A stretch of 64,000 nucleotides of DNA from Streptomyces sp. NRRL F-6131 (lineage in GTDB: Bacteria; Actinomycetota; Actinomycetes; Streptomycetales; Streptomycetaceae). Under the pieces are notes generated by a model. It saw only the letters and a program-made list of their open reading frames with translations, was not told the DNA's origin and did no database searches. Numbering within the stretch: position 1 is the stretch's first letter; every line of letters starts with the position of its first letter. Location of the stretch: positions 1-64,000 of the forward strand of contig JOHN01000023.1 in the NCBI GenBank assembly GCA_000719695.1, written 5' to 3'. Position numbers and translations under genes: made by a program. Positions 63,216-64,000 of the stretch are shown piece after piece.

Positions 63216-64000
63216 ATGGCGCCCCGGACGATCGACCTCGACAGCTACGCGACGGGCGTACGGGAGGGCTCGCGCGCGTACATCGCGCGGGCCATCACCC
63301 TCGTCGAGTCCACCCGGCCCGACCACCGCGCGCTGGCGCAGCAGCTGCTGACCATGCTGCTGCCGCACGCGGGCGGCGCGGTCCGGGTGGGCATCACGGG
63401 GGTGCCCGGGGTCGGCAAGTCGACCTTCATCGACGCCTTCGGCACCATGCTCACCGGGCAGGGGCACAGGGTCGCGGTGCTCGCCGTCGACCCGACGTCC
63501 AGCCGGACCGGCGGCTCGATCCTGGGCGACAAGACCCGGATGGAGCGCCTCGCCGTCGACCCGAACGCCTTCGTCCGCCCCTCGCCGACCTCCGGCACGC
63601 TCGGCGGGGTGGCCAAGGCCACCCGGGAGTCGATGCTGGTGATGGAGGCCGCCGGCTACGACGTGGTGCTGATCGAGACGGTCGGCGTCGGACAGTCGGA
63701 GACCACCGTGGCCGGCATGGTCGACTCCTTCCTGCTGCTGTCGCTGGCCCGCACCGGCGACCAGCTGCAGGGCATCAAGAAGGGCGTCCTGGAGCTGGCC
63801 GACGTCATCGCGGTCAACAAGGCCGACGGCCCGCACGAACTCGACGCCAAGGCCGCCGCCCGGGAACTCGCCGGCGCACTGCGACTGCTGCAGGCCCCCG
63901 ACGCCCCGTGGACACCGCCCGTACTGACCTGCTCGGGACAGGACGGCAGCGGCCTGGACGTGCTCTGGGAGCGGCTGCAGCAGCACCGCAAGGTGCTGGA
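63216..64000 (+). CDS. meaB: Methylmalonyl-CoA mutase-associated GTPase MeaB (partial)
   Basis: The gene runs off the window; 261 residues are visible. Walker A is G62-V-P-G-V-G-K68-S69; [11 protein letters not shown] and [12 protein letters not shown] are the G2/G3 region motifs, and N-K-A-D is the G4 motif. MeaB protects and reloads the mutase with adenosylcobalamin. It lies 12 bp after mutB, so the three form one operon. Its C-terminus is missing, so completeness cannot be judged. Confidence 0.96.
   Translation, partial: MAPRTIDLDSYATGVREGSRAYIARAITLVESTRPDHRALAQQLLTMLLPHAGGAVRVGITGVPGVGKSTFIDAFGTMLTGQGHRVAVLAVDPTSSRTGGSILGDKTRMERLAVDPNAFVRPSPTSGTLGGVAKATRESMLVMEAAGYDVVLIETVGVGQSETTVAGMVDSFLLLSLARTGDQLQGIKKGVLELADVIAVNKADGPHELDAKAAARELAGALRLLQAPDAPWTPPVLTCSGQDGSGLDVLWERLQQHRKVL

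Noticed and set aside
59931..63986. 1351-codon open frame antisense to mutA-mutB-meaB
   Set aside because: It lies opposite three clear, conserved genes. At this GC content, the antisense frame with GC-rich codons stays open by chance. It has no recognisable domain and an extreme composition.

Overview
This window is a stretch of very GC-rich actinobacterial chromosome, most likely Streptomyces or a close relative such as Kitasatospora. The evidence is the extreme third-position GC, frequent GTG starts, GGAGG-type or absent Shine-Dalgarno sequences, the actinobacterial marker rbpA with a SigR-type promoter, a GH19 chitinase with a DasR-type operator, SpoIIE-type phosphatases, and the gene set fxsA/lnt, hisG-hisE-ribH-ribBA-ribM-ribE and mutA-mutB-meaB. 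No tRNA, rRNA, CRISPR array, integrase, transposase or phage gene was seen. The window reads as core and near-core chromosome rather than an island. It opens with 12 consecutive G, which may mark a contig edge.

Layout. Positions 0.3-2.7 kb carry a disulfide-forming unit: a membrane protein, a DsbA-like thioredoxin and a VKOR-family membrane oxidase. Positions 2.8-5.0 kb hold a serine hydrolase, a GNAT and an ankyrin protein on the minus strand. Positions 5.4-8.0 kb hold a tiny membrane protein, an FtsK/TraB-like protein with a broken P-loop, and rbpA with a textbook GGAAT-N18-GTT SigR promoter. Positions 8.2-13.5 kb hold fxsA, lnt, a GNAT with a repeated N-terminus, a YtcJ-like amidohydrolase and an Lrp/AsnC regulator. 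Positions 13.7-18.9 kb hold a small Cys-motif protein, an acyl-CoA dehydrogenase with a perfect 16-bp palindrome upstream, a P-loop kinase and an orphan EccA/CbxX-type TPR-AAA+ ATPase. Positions 19.0-23.2 kb hold an epimerase, a translationally coupled pair of CNNM/CBS membrane proteins and a PH-domain protein.

Positions 23.3-28.1 kb are hisG-hisE followed by the riboflavin operon (transcribed ribE, ribM, ribBA, ribH) under an FMN riboswitch. Positions 28.3-32.3 kb hold small enzymes (SCO4226-like, ABM-like, PPOX flavoprotein, YegP-like, HIT) and a Tat-exported phosphodiesterase. Positions 32.5-34.5 kb pair a DasR-like GntR regulator with a divergent GH19 chitinase that has a dre-like operator on its promoter. 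Positions 34.6-42.7 kb hold a second serine hydrolase, a 1266-residue PAS-GAF-SpoIIE-HATPase signalling protein, a secreted peptidoglycan-binding-like protein, an RluA pseudouridine synthase and a membrane-anchored SpoIIE phosphatase. Positions 42.8-47.9 kb hold DUF3224 and DUF5995 proteins, guaB1 with a Cys-rich small ORF in its leader, an atypical zinc-knuckle SDR and a Nudix hydrolase.

Positions 47.9-51.5 kb are an FtsX-type ABC exporter with its PadR regulator. Positions 51.9-54.7 kb hold an Rv1733c-like protein, a GNAT and a membrane protein whose N-terminus looks like a bacterial amyloid signalling motif. Positions 54.7-58.9 kb hold a DUF1275 protein, asnB, a TIGR01777 epimerase and a DHCW cupin. 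Positions 59.1-64.0 kb are methylmalonyl-CoA mutase mutA-mutB and the start of meaB, which runs off the window.

The items I would examine first are the amyloid-motif-like membrane protein (53.2 kb), the SDR lacking the usual catalytic Tyr (45.8 kb), the Cys-rich leader ORF of guaB1 (45.6 kb), the DasR-like regulator and chitinase operator (33.4 kb), and the palindromes upstream of the acyl-CoA dehydrogenase and PadR genes. All functional statements come from reading motifs by eye; no database search was run.
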